This document shows, piece after piece, positions 8,839 to 17,926 of a stretch of 64,000 nt of DNA. The notes beneath the pieces were generated by a model, which saw only the letters and a program-made list of their open reading frames with translations, was not told the DNA's origin and searched no databases. The translations under genes were made by a program, and so were the position numbers. This stretch comes from an uncultured Christensenellaceae bacterium (GTDB lineage: Bacteria; Bacillota; Clostridia; Christensenellales; Pumilibacteraceae), in NCBI GenBank assembly GCA_910588155.1, contig CAJUPB010000005.1, positions 62,001-126,000 of the forward strand. The letters are read 5' to 3'. Position 1 is the stretch's first letter. Every line of letters begins with the position of its first letter.

Positions 8839-11271
8839 ATGGACTACATCAAAATCGACTCGAAATGGAACGAGCGTTGGAGCAAGAACGATAAACTCAA
8901 ATTCGACCCGAATAGGAAGGACGACAAATATTATGTTTTGGAAATGTTTTCTTATCCTTCCGGCGCAAACCTGCACCTCGGGCACTGGTTCAATTATGCT
9001 TTGACGGACAGTTTTGCGCGTTACAAGAAGATGCGCGGCTTTAACGTATTCCAGCCTATGGGTTTCGATGCGTTCGGACTGCCTGCGGAAAACTACGCAA
9101 TCAAGACGGGCATTCACCCCAAGGACAGCACGCTGAAAAATATTTCCGTTATGGAGCGACAGCTTTCGGATATGGGCGCGATGTTCGACTGGGATTACAA
9201 GCTGTACACCTGCGACGAAAACTATTACAAGTGGACGCAGTGGCTGTTTTTACAGCTCTACAAAAAGGGGCTTGCCTACCGCAAGCTCGCGCCCGTGAAC
9301 TGGTGCGACTCCTGCAACACCGCCATTGCCAACGAACAGGTCGTGGACGGCAAGTGCGAGCGTTGCGGCACGGTCATAGAGCGCAAACATATGACGCAAT
9401 GGTTCTTTAAAATCACCGATTACGCCGAAGAGCTTTTGGACTGTCTTCCCGACCTCGACTGGCCCGAGAAAACCAAACTTATGCAAAAGAACTGGATTGG
9501 CAAATCCGTCGGCGGAGAAGTGGATTTCGTTTTGGAGAACTCCGACGAAAAGATTACCGTTTTCACCACGCGTGCGGACACGCTTTTCGGCGTGAGTTTC
9601 GTCGTGCTCGCCCCCGAACACAGGCTTGTGGACATTGTGACGACGGCGGAAAACAAGTCCGCCGTGGACGCATACCGCAAGGAAGCGGCGAAAGCCAGCG
9701 ACATAGAGCGGCAATCGACGGCGAAAGAAAAGACGGGCGTATTCACGGGCGCATACTGCATCAACCCGATTAACGGCGAGCGCGTTCCCGTTTGGATTGC
9801 GGACTACTGTCTGGCAACATACGGTACGGGCGCGGTTATGGGTGTGGCGGCGCACGACGACCGCGACTATGTGTTCTGCAAGAAGCACAATCTCAAAATC
9901 AAGCAGGTCATCAAGCCGAAAAACGGCGACGGCGCCCTGCCCTACACCGAATACGGCGTTATGGTAAACAGCGGAAAGTTCGACGGTTTGACGAGCGAGA
10001 AAGGCAAACTCGCCGTCGTGGAAGCTTTGGAAGAAAAGGGACTCGGCAGAAAGAAAATCAATTACCGTCTGCGTGACTGGTCGGTATCGCGTCAGCGGTA
10101 TTGGGGCGCGCCGATACCCGTCGTTCACTGTCCGAAGTGCGGCGCGGTGCCGGCAGACGAAAAAGACCTTCCAATCACTCTTCCCTACGACGTGAACTTC
10201 ACGCCCGACGGCAGAAGTCCGCTGTCGCTTCACGAGGGCTATATGAACTGCGTCTGCCCGAAGTGCGGTGCGCCGGCAAAGCGCGACCCCGACACGCTGG
10301 ACACGTTCGTATGTTCGAGCTGGTATTATCTGCGTTATCCCGACAATAAGAATGCCTCCGCGGCGTTCGACCCGAAAGTCATAAACAAGATGCTGCCCGT
10401 GGACAAGTACGTGGGCGGCGCGGAACACGCGTGTATGCACCTGTTGTACGCGAGGTTCATAACCAAGGCGTTGCGCGATATGGGATATATCTCTTTCGGC
10501 GAGCCCTTCAAATCGCTGGTGCATCAGGGCTTGATACTCGGCGAGGACGGCAACAAGATGAGCAAGTCCGCAGGCAACGTCATCAATCCCGACAAATACA
10601 TCGCGCTTTACGGTTCGGACGTTTTCCGCACCTACCTTATGTTCGGCATACGCTTCACCGAAGGCGGACCGTGGTCGGACGACGGCATACGCTCGGTCGC
10701 CAAATTCCTCGACCGAGCCGAGCGCATAATAGTCAAGGCTTGGCAGAAGCGCGGCGAAAACGCCTCGAAAGAGAGCGGCGGCGACGAAGCCGAGCTGGAA
10801 TATGCGCTTAACCACTGCATAAAGGAAGTAAACTCCGATTTCGAAACGTTCTCGTTCAACACGGCAATAGCGCGGCTTATGGAGCTTGTCAACGCTATGT
10901 ACAAGTACAATTCGTCCGCCTCGCCGAATTACGCGCTTTTGAACGAAGTCGCGGGCAAGCTGGTGCTTTTAATCGCGCCTGCGGCGCCGCATTTCGCGGA
11001 AGAGCTGAACGAGCTTCGCGGCGGAAAACAGAGCGTTTTCCTTTCCGAATATCCGCAATTCGACGCGAGCAAGCTGGTCAAAAGCACAATCGAATACGCC
11101 GTGCAAATCAACAGCCGCGTGAAAATCAAAATCACGCTTTCGGCGACAAAGGACGTCAAAGCCGTGGAAGCCGAAGCAATGAACCTGCCCGAAGTCAAAG
11201 AGCTTTTGAAAGGGCTTGCCGTCAAAAAGACGATTGTCATTCCCCAACGGCTCATCAATTTCGTGGTGTAA
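8839..11271 (+). CDS. leuS: Leucyl-tRNA synthetase LeuS
   Basis: Charges tRNA-Leu. The 810-aa protein is full length for the bacterial type. The HIGH motif is [15 protein letters not shown] near residue 45, the CP1 editing domain includes the [20 protein letters not shown] stretch, a zinc-like CPKC pair appears twice, and the KMSKS loop is [30 protein letters not shown] precedes the ATG. The gene is monocistronic, with its own promoter and a terminator directly after it. Confidence 0.97.
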   Translation: MDYIKIDSKWNERWSKNDKLKFDPNRKDDKYYVLEMFSYPSGANLHLGHWFNYALTDSFARYKKMRGFNVFQPMGFDAFGLPAENYAIKTGIHPKDSTLKNISVMERQLSDMGAMFDWDYKLYTCDENYYKWTQWLFLQLYKKGLAYRKLAPVNWCDSCNTAIANEQVVDGKCERCGTVIERKHMTQWFFKITDYAEELLDCLPDLDWPEKTKLMQKNWIGKSVGGEVDFVLENSDEKITVFTTRADTLFGVSFVVLAPEHRLVDIVTTAENKSAVDAYRKEAAKASDIERQSTAKEKTGVFTGAYCINPINGERVPVWIADYCLATYGTGAVMGVAAHDDRDYVFCKKHNLKIKQVIKPKNGDGALPYTEYGVMVNSGKFDGLTSEKGKLAVVEALEEKGLGRKKINYRLRDWSVSRQRYWGAPIPVVHCPKCGAVPADEKDLPITLPYDVNFTPDGRSPLSLHEGYMNCVCPKCGAPAKRDPDTLDTFVCSSWYYLRYPDNKNASAAFDPKVINKMLPVDKYVGGAEHACMHLLYARFITKALRDMGYISFGEPFKSLVHQGLILGEDGNKMSKSAGNVINPDKYIALYGSDVFRTYLMFGIRFTEGGPWSDDGIRSVAKFLDRAERIIVKAWQKRGENASKESGGDEAELEYALNHCIKEVNSDFETFSFNTAIARLMELVNAMYKYNSSASPNYALLNEVAGKLVLLIAPAAPHFAEELNELRGGKQSVFLSEYPQFDASKLVKSTIEYAVQINSRVKIKITLSATKDVKAVEAEAMNLPEVKELLKGLAVKKTIVIPQRLINFVV

Positions 11272-11288
11272 ACACAGACGATTCAAAA

Positions 11289-11325
11289 AAATATCCGCTC
11301 GCAAATCCGAGCGGATATTTTTGTT
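11289..11325 (+). terminator. Terminator of leuS, possibly bidirectional
   Basis: AATATCCGCTCG pairs with CGAGCGGATATT around a six-base loop (11302-11307) and is followed by TTTTGTTTT. The A-rich 5' flank means it could also serve the convergent GH3 gene. Confidence 0.85.
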
Positions 11326-11356
11326 TTATTTCACAAATCGCGGTTCTGTTTTCCTC

Positions 11357-14300
11357 TTACCGCATCAAACTTTTTTTGGACATAAACTCTGCGACGACGC
11401 CCCAAGCGGTCGTGCCGACGACGAATGCCGCGCTCAAAGCGAACAGCACGTACACCGTTATCGTAACGGGAGGCACAACTGCGTCTCTCGTCGCGTACCA
11501 CAGCGGGTCGTATGTGTAAATGCGCACGTCGTCGCCTATGAAGTTCATAACGTTGCTGTTTGCCGTCGTGTACAGAATCTGTATCGCAGCCTCCACGAGT
11601 CTGTTGTCGTATCTCGCGTCACAGCCTGCGGAATAGCCTGCCGCAGGTCCGTCGAGGAGGTTGGAACCCGCAAGTATGCCGTAGCCCAACTGCTCGCCGT
11701 CGGACGGCGCCCAGTCGGATACCGCGAATCCCGCCATACCGGCTTCTCCGCGCAGCCATCTCGTCATAAGGTTGTAGCTGCTGCCCGTCCAGGCGCTGCC
11801 GAGCTTGTTGAACGCTATCATTACGTTCATAGCGTCGCCTATTTCAATCGCCATTTCGAAGGGACGCAGATATATCTGACGGAAAGTCTGTTCGTCGAGC
11901 CACGCGCTGAAACCGCCTCTGTTCGTTTCCTGGTCGTTCAGTACGAAATGCTTGTTATAGACATACAAGCCTTTTTCCTGCGCGCCCTTGGACGCATAGC
12001 CGCCCATTATTCCCGTCAGGAACGGGTCGTCGCTGTAATACTCGCCCGTTCTGCCGTGATACGGGTTTCTCTGCATACCCAATCCGAAGCCGTACAAGCC
12101 CGATGCGCCGCTCCACAGCGCGTCTTCGCCGAGAGCCTGACCGACAAGGTATGCCAGCTCGATGTTGAACGTTGCGCCGACCGTGGATTCGCAGGGATAG
12201 CCCGTCGGATAGCAGTTCTTCGCGTCGGAGTTGAATTTGTTTCTGAAACCGTAGTTTGTGGAGCTGTCCTTACCGAGGGCATATATCCACTCGAAACCGT
12301 TGGACGCATTTTCGTCGCTGGTTGCCGGTTTGCCTATGCTCGGCACTGCCACCGTTCTTCTGCGGCCGTTGGAGAACAGCGTTGCCATATCGTCCGAACT
12401 CATCTGTCCCACGAACTGCATCCATTTCCGAACGTCATCTTCGGACGCGCCTCTTGCGGGGTCGTATTCCACGCCGATGAGGTCAGCAAGCTGATAATCG
12501 GTGATGCTGTTTCCGAACGTGAACGCCTCCGTATCGAACTGTGTTCCGTAATACTCCTCGAACTTATCGATTTTTGCCGAGTTCAGAACGTCCTTTTTAT
12601 GGAAGTCGTTTGTCTTGCCGTACGCTCCGCCCCTCTTGTTTCTCGCGTCCTCGCCGATATAGCCGTTGGACTGTTCCGCCGCCGTGGTTTCCCAATCGTA
12701 GCGCGAGAAGTAATCCACGTCGTTGTCGGAAGAGTCGTCCATATTCGGGTCGATGTCCGCGAAAAGGTTGTGAACGTCGTCGGTTGTTCCCTGCGTCCAA
12801 TACTTATAGCTTGCCGCTCTCGTCTCGCTTACGGTAACGGTTTCGACGTTATCCGCACTGCCTATGCCGTATTCGCCGACGAAATTCTCGTTGGAAGCCG
12901 TTTCTCCTCCGTTTGCCTTATAGATACTGTTTACCGCCTCGTGGCTGTTTCGAGCCGCAACGAGCTTATAGTCGCCCGCGCTCAAAACGTATCCGCCTCT
13001 GTTTTCGTTTATGCGGCTGTCGTATGCGGCGAACCATTTATTCGCGTCGATTTTGATTTCCACGGTTTCGCTTGCGTTCGGCTCCAAAATCGAAGTCTTG
13101 CCGAAGCCCACAAGCTGAACGGCAGGTTTCTGCACGCCGTGCTGTCTGTCGGTTTCGGTTATCGGCTGCTGCAAGTAAACCTGCACGATTTCCTTGCCTG
13201 CGACGTTTCCGCTGTTTTTGACCGTGACTTTCATTATGATGTCGTCGCAGTCGCCGAGAGCGTCGCCCGTTGCGCGCAATTCGTCGTCGGGACGTTTCTT
13301 GCCGTAGTTGCCCGTATAGTTCTCGTCGTTTGCCGCCATCAGTCCGCCCGTATAGTAGTTCTTTTCGGGGTCTTCGTCTTTGACCAACTCGATGTCCGTA
13401 TATTCGAAAGTCGAATAAGACAAGCCGTATCCGAACGGATAGGAAATGCTTGCGTCGTAGTCGTATGTTCCCGCGCCCTCATTGCCGAGCAGGCTGTCCT
13501 CGTAGCGGGTTTCGGCGTAGCGGTAACCCATATACATACCTTCGACGTTTACGACGTTCGCCGTGTTTAAGCCGAAGTTCTGCGATGTGGGATTTGCCGC
13601 TCTATTCGTATACCACGCCGCCGAAAGTCCTCCCGACGGATTGATTTTGCCGCTCAAAATTTCCGCGACCGACCTTATTCCGTCGCTGCCGGGAAAGGCT
13701 ATCCACAGGACCGCATCCACTCCGTACTGTTCGAACAGAGCGGGAAGGTCTTCCTGCGGTGCGTTTGCCTGATTGAGAATGACGACGACTTTATCGTAGT
13801 TTTTGCCGAGCTCGCTCAACAGGTTCTTTTCATCGGCGGTGAACTTCAAATAGTCGGTGTTCTCCTTTATGCCGTCGTTGTTTCTGTTGCCTGCATTGCT
13901 ATATCCCGCACCCTCGCTGTTGAGGTCCAAAATCTCGTTTGTCATTCTGCCCGTAATATACACGGCAGTGGTGTCTTTGCCGTAATTGGCGATATCCTTT
14001 GCGTTCTCGTCGATTTCGCTCCAATTGGCTTCGGTGAGCGCGGGTATGACTTCGTTGCCCGCGTCGCGTCCCCAGAAACCTATCGTGTCGAATCTTCTGT
14101 AATGTATTCCCGCGTCGGAGTTATACCACTGCCACAGCTTTTCGTTGACGTCGAAGCCCGCTCTTTTGAACTCGTCGTAGAAGAACTGTCTGCGGTTTAT
14201 CTGCGAGTTTTTGCTATACGACTGCGGGTCGTTTATTTTGCTGTTGCCCGCGCCGTCCTGACTGTACATCGGGTCGTATGCCGTAACGCCGTATAAGCTG

Positions 14301-14623
14301 ACCTTTTCTCCCGCGGCGAGCGGCAATGCGCCGCCGTCGTTTTTCAGAAGAACGGTGCCTTCCGCCTGCACGAGGCGGGCAATCTGCGCGTTTCCGTCAA
14401 GGTTGTTTTCCACCGACGAATACCAGGTTTTATAGCGAACGGGTTCTTTGCCCGTGTTCACGATTACGTTGTCTGGTCTGTCTTTGAACACGAAATCCGT
14501 GAGCAGTTCGGAAACCGACGCATTCGTGATTATCGTTCCGAATATCAACGTGAGCCCGAAAATCACGGCTATCACGTTGAATACTATTCTCGAAACCAAA
14601 TTCAAGGTCTTTTGAAGTTTCAT
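11357..14623 (-). CDS. Membrane-anchored, domain-permuted GH3 beta-glucosidase-like enzyme
   Basis: 1088-aa glycoside hydrolase family 3 protein. The domain order is inverted: after an N-terminal membrane helix (about 12-32) comes the GH3 C-terminal (alpha/beta) domain, starting at EGTVLLKNDGGALPL (about 89), then a fibronectin III-like domain (VTVKNSGNVAGKEIVQVYLQ, about 500-600), and only then the TIM-barrel domain with FVLNDQETNRGG and the nucleophile motif GFAVSDW (Asp970). A second membrane helix (about 1052-1080) ends the protein. The start at 14623 has AAAGGAGG upstream; a longer frame begins inside the upstream gene and is less likely. It is the last gene of an operon with a lipoprotein and a small membrane protein. 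Likely acts on oligosaccharides at the cell surface; sugar specificity is unknown. Confidence 0.88.
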   Translation of the reverse strand: MKLQKTLNLVSRIVFNVIAVIFGLTLIFGTIITNASVSELLTDFVFKDRPDNVIVNTGKEPVRYKTWYSSVENNLDGNAQIARLVQAEGTVLLKNDGGALPLAAGEKVSLYGVTAYDPMYSQDGAGNSKINDPQSYSKNSQINRRQFFYDEFKRAGFDVNEKLWQWYNSDAGIHYRRFDTIGFWGRDAGNEVIPALTEANWSEIDENAKDIANYGKDTTAVYITGRMTNEILDLNSEGAGYSNAGNRNNDGIKENTDYLKFTADEKNLLSELGKNYDKVVVILNQANAPQEDLPALFEQYGVDAVLWIAFPGSDGIRSVAEILSGKINPSGGLSAAWYTNRAANPTSQNFGLNTANVVNVEGMYMGYRYAETRYEDSLLGNEGAGTYDYDASISYPFGYGLSYSTFEYTDIELVKDEDPEKNYYTGGLMAANDENYTGNYGKKRPDDELRATGDALGDCDDIIMKVTVKNSGNVAGKEIVQVYLQQPITETDRQHGVQKPAVQLVGFGKTSILEPNASETVEIKIDANKWFAAYDSRINENRGGYVLSAGDYKLVAARNSHEAVNSIYKANGGETASNENFVGEYGIGSADNVETVTVSETRAASYKYWTQGTTDDVHNLFADIDPNMDDSSDNDVDYFSRYDWETTAAEQSNGYIGEDARNKRGGAYGKTNDFHKKDVLNSAKIDKFEEYYGTQFDTEAFTFGNSITDYQLADLIGVEYDPARGASEDDVRKWMQFVGQMSSDDMATLFSNGRRRTVAVPSIGKPATSDENASNGFEWIYALGKDSSTNYGFRNKFNSDAKNCYPTGYPCESTVGATFNIELAYLVGQALGEDALWSGASGLYGFGLGMQRNPYHGRTGEYYSDDPFLTGIMGGYASKGAQEKGLYVYNKHFVLNDQETNRGGFSAWLDEQTFRQIYLRPFEMAIEIGDAMNVMIAFNKLGSAWTGSSYNLMTRWLRGEAGMAGFAVSDWAPSDGEQLGYGILAGSNLLDGPAAGYSAGCDARYDNRLVEAAIQILYTTANSNVMNFIGDDVRIYTYDPLWYATRDAVVPPVTITVYVLFALSAAFVVGTTAWGVVAEFMSKKSLMR

Positions 14624-14624
14624 A

Positions 14625-15164
14625 TTATTCCGCCTCCTTTGCCGTTTCCGACGGCACGTCGGTCTTTTCATCTGCCGCAATGCTCGCGTCTTCATCGGCT
14701 TTTGCCGCTTCGGTTTGCGCCGATTCCGCCGACATAGGCTTTGTGAGTTTCAGCCAAGACAGGACGTTTGCGGCAATCGCGCACACGAGAAATACCGCTA
14801 CGCAAACAATCAGCGCGACAATGCCTTCTATCGCAAAGATATTAAATCCGCCCATCGCCTGGTCCTGAATTACGCCGAGGTAGTGTTCGAACACCTCGCA
14901 TATAAGGACGGCAAGCGATATGAAAGCCGCAAGGGATACCGCGCCCGCACCGAATTTTTCCTGTCCGATTACCGAAAGTCCGACAAAAATCAGCAGTCCG
15001 AGCAGAGTGAACACCAGCGGCAAAACGGTTGCGCCCGCGACCGAAAGGGTCGCGGCGGCAACTATGCCCATTACAAACGCCGATACCGCCAAGCCGAGAA
15101 CCACATAGTAAGTCACTTTTCTCGTTTTGACAAAGTCGGCGAAAAACTTTTTGATTTTCTCCAT
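14625..15164 (-). CDS. Four-helix membrane protein of the GH3 operon
   Basis: 179-aa protein with a basic N-terminus (MEKIKKFFADFVKTRK), four hydrophobic segments (roughly residues 18-38, 45-65, 75-95, 108-135), and an acidic Ala/Glu-rich cytoplasmic tail of about 40 residues. No named family is recognised. The ATG overlaps the lipoprotein stop (TGATG) with AGGAGG 8 bases upstream. It ends 1 base before the GH3 start, so the three genes are translated as a unit. A scaffolding or partner role for the GH3 enzyme is inference. Confidence 0.7.
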   Translation of the reverse strand: MEKIKKFFADFVKTRKVTYYVVLGLAVSAFVMGIVAAATLSVAGATVLPLVFTLLGLLIFVGLSVIGQEKFGAGAVSLAAFISLAVLICEVFEHYLGVIQDQAMGGFNIFAIEGIVALIVCVAVFLVCAIAANVLSWLKLTKPMSAESAQTEAAKADEDASIAADEKTDVPSETAKEAE

Positions 15165-17658
15165 CAATCTTCCCTCCTGTTATCGATTATGTCCGTCTTC
15201 GAAATTGCCGTCTGCGGAGTAGGTGCGGTTTCGTCCTCGATATTCTTATTCGCACTGTCGAGGACGACGTTTACCGATACGCCCAATTTCAAGTTCACGA
15301 CCTCTTCGTTGAAGAAGAAGTAAACCATTATGTTTTTGTTTGCGCCACCCAAATTATATGTTACGGTGTAAGAAACTCTGATGCTTTCGCCGGGAGCAAG
15401 ACAGATGCTCGTTCTGGGTCCTTCGCAATCGCCGCCGCTGTTTACGCCCTGAATATCGAAGTCTACCGCGGACGTACCGAAGTTTTCGAAGTTGTAATAG
15501 AACGTGTGCGCTTTCTTAATCGAAACGACAGCCGCGCCGTCGGTGACTTTGGTAGCATAACGGAATTCCGCGCCCTTCACGAGGGTGCCGTTGTAGCCGA
15601 ATTCCGAACCGAGTTCGGCAAAACCGTTTCCGCCGCCGACTGCCACGGTATTTTCGAATCTCGACGCCGCGCCGTAGAATGCCGCGTTGGACGTCACGTC
15701 TCCGTTTACCACTCTCTGCGGCTTGCTGTTGCCCTGTTCGTTGCCGAATACCAGCGGTTTGCCGTTCGAGTCTGCGGGGTTTGTTATTCCGACAAGATTC
15801 TGCGTGCCGTTCATACGAGAGAAGTACGGAGCTATCGTCAACTCTCTGTCCCATATAACCGTATTCTCGTCCACAATCCTGTTGCCGTTTCCGACGATAT
15901 ACCAACCCTCTATCGTTCTGCCGTTGGGAATGGTTCCCGTCACCTGCGCGGCGGCGGGCACGACGAGTTTTTCGCCCGTTTCCGTTGTCTTGTTGTAATC
16001 CGCCGAAAGAGTAAGTCCTGCGGGAAGTTTTACGTTTACCGTCGCCGATTGAGAAAGTTCGGGTTTGATTGTGATGTCTCTTCTCAACACGGTTTCGTTT
16101 GTCACTTGATTGCCCTTGGAATCCACCCAACGGATAATCTTATGTCCCGTATTATTGGTTATCTGCCCGTCGGCAGGAAGCACGAGCTTGTCGCCCTCCT
16201 GCGCCACTCTTGCGTAATCGCCGCTTACCGAGAGATTTTCCGGCAAGTCCAAAGTCACGGTCACGTCGTTTGTGAACACCGGTTTCAGTCTCAAATTCTC
16301 TTTTAACACGAGTCCGTCGTTGACTCTGCCGCCGTCTTCGTATGCCCAATACAGGAAGTGATGCGGCGTTTCGTTTGTAATCTGCTGTTCCGTCGGCAAT
16401 ACGAGCAAGTCGCCCGTCTGTCTCAATGTCTTATAATCGGAAGCAACGGCAAAGCCTGCGGGAAGCTGTACGAGTTCGATTTTCACGTCCTCCGTAAGCA
16501 GCGGCTCTATCGCCATATCCGCGTCTATCTTCACTCCCGCCGTGACGGGGGTTCTGTTGGAATTGGAATATATCCAACGAATTAAGTTATGCCCCGTATT
16601 ATTCGTGATTTGCGAATTTGCGGGAAGAGTGAGAATGTCGCCCGTGCGCACTTCGCGTTTATAGCTGTCGGCAACCGTAAAGCCGTCTGGAAGATTCAGC
16701 GTTATCGTCACCGTACGCGAAGGCGTCACGTCCTCTCTCGACATCATAACTCCCAACGAAAGCGCCTTGACATCGCAGTTTAGTTCTATCTGCGTCAGCG
16801 AATTGGAGTCGTTCTTTTCGTTTCTGACTTTTATGGAAACGGTCTTTGTTTCGCCCGGGGCAAGCGTGATTTTGTCGCTCTTTACGAAAGTGTTAGTGTC
16901 GTAAATATTGCCGCCCGTATTCATCTGATATACGGTCAGCGACACTTCTTCGTCGCCGAAGTTCTTTACGTCGTAATGATAGACGTAGACGCGGCCCGAA
17001 ACTCTCGGCTGCGGAGTGACCGCCCTGAAATTGGTTCCGTTGTTCAGCTCGCGCGGCGCGGTGATTTTGCGCAAGACAAAACCGCCCGAAAGCATTGTTT
17101 CCGCGCTCAATTTGTAATCGATATTTTTGGACAGGTCGTTGCCGTTCTCGTCGAAATAGTGGTCGCCGAGACTGCCGCTTGCATACAGCGCCAAATCGCC
17201 CTTTTCGGGAGCAAAGTAAGGCACGATTTCCGTCTCTTCCAACGGACAGAAATCATTAAGCGGTATTATGGACTTGATGCTGCCGTCCTCGTTCGGCAGC
17301 ACGACACCGCCGACGGTTCTGCCGCCCGTGGTGCTTTCGTCGAAATCCGTCGGTTTCAGCACTTTGCCTATTTCCAACGTATATTCGGTATGTCCGCCCT
17401 TGAATCTTATATCGGAGTTTGCCGAAATGGTCAGTTTGACCGAAGTCGGAGGCAATACTTCCTCGTAGCCTTCGCCTAAATTCGGACGCGTCGACCCCGT
17501 TCCGTCCGAGTTCCAATCGTAGGCGTCATTTATTGTTACTCTGCCGCCTTCTTCGCTCGGGGGGGGGACGGAACGTTCGAATTGCCGCAAGCTGCCACCG
17601 TCAAAGCGAGAGCGCAAGCGAGCAAACCCGATACAAGAAATTTACTCAATTTTCTCAT
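15164..17658 (-). CDS. Repeat-rich surface lipoprotein, frame interrupted at a nine-C tract
   Basis: The true start is ATG 17658 (GGAGAAGGAAT upstream), giving a lipoprotein signal MRKLSKFLVSGLLACALA followed by LTVAAC. After about 31 codons the frame meets nine C residues (17559-17567 on the minus strand) and, as written, runs into a stop shortly after. Adding one C restores an exact 831-codon frame down to 15164. The long part carries four tandem repeats of about 72 aa, each opening LPxG/N...DY, with a GDxLxLPxxxQITN core and a W/R aromatic pair, resembling bacterial surface Ig/beta repeats. It is first in the GH3 operon. Either a sequencing error, a broken gene, or a phase-variable switch explains the tract. 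Confidence 0.75.
17559..17567. repeat. Nine-base homopolymer (G on +, C on coding strand)
   Basis: Lies 31 codons into the lipoprotein gene, right after the signal peptide. With 9 bases the gene is out of frame; with 10 (or 7) it would be in frame. Confidence 0.9.
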
Positions 17659-17789
17659 ATTCCTTCTCCTTATATTTGTATTTGCCGACCGTAAAATCGA
17701 CTTTATAGACTTTTTACAAAGCGTCCGTTCGACATTATTCTACATTTACGGACATACTTTCTGCAATATTATTATCACAATCTTATAAT

Positions 17790-17856
17790 ATTCTATCACA
17801 CAACATTTCTTTTGTCCATTGCAAATTTGCTTGAAAAGATTGCAAAAACGTTTCCA
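17790..17856 (-). promoter_or_regulatory. Promoter and cre-like site upstream of the lipoprotein operon
   Basis: TGGACA (17813-17818), a 17-bp spacer and TAGAAT (17790-17795) on the minus strand. About 20 bp further upstream (17840-17856) TGCAAAAACGTTTCCA has the AACGTT core of LacI/CcpA-type operators, which would suit sugar control of a glycoside hydrolase operon. The operator reading is tentative. Confidence 0.45.
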
Positions 17857-17861
17857 AAGGC

Positions 17862-17897
17862 AAAAAAAAGGCGCACAACCTTTTTTGGCTACGCGCC
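17862..17897 (-). terminator. Terminator of the alaS transcript
   Basis: An 11-bp stem (17870-17880 with 17887-17897, including G-T pairs) around a six-base loop, followed on the minus strand by eight T. Confidence 0.8.
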
Positions 17898-17926
17898 CGA
17901 GTACCGATTTATTCTTATCGAAATCT

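Noticed and set aside
11216..13570. 784-codon open frame on the plus strand
   Set aside because: Antisense to the GH3 gene, with no domain and no start signals.
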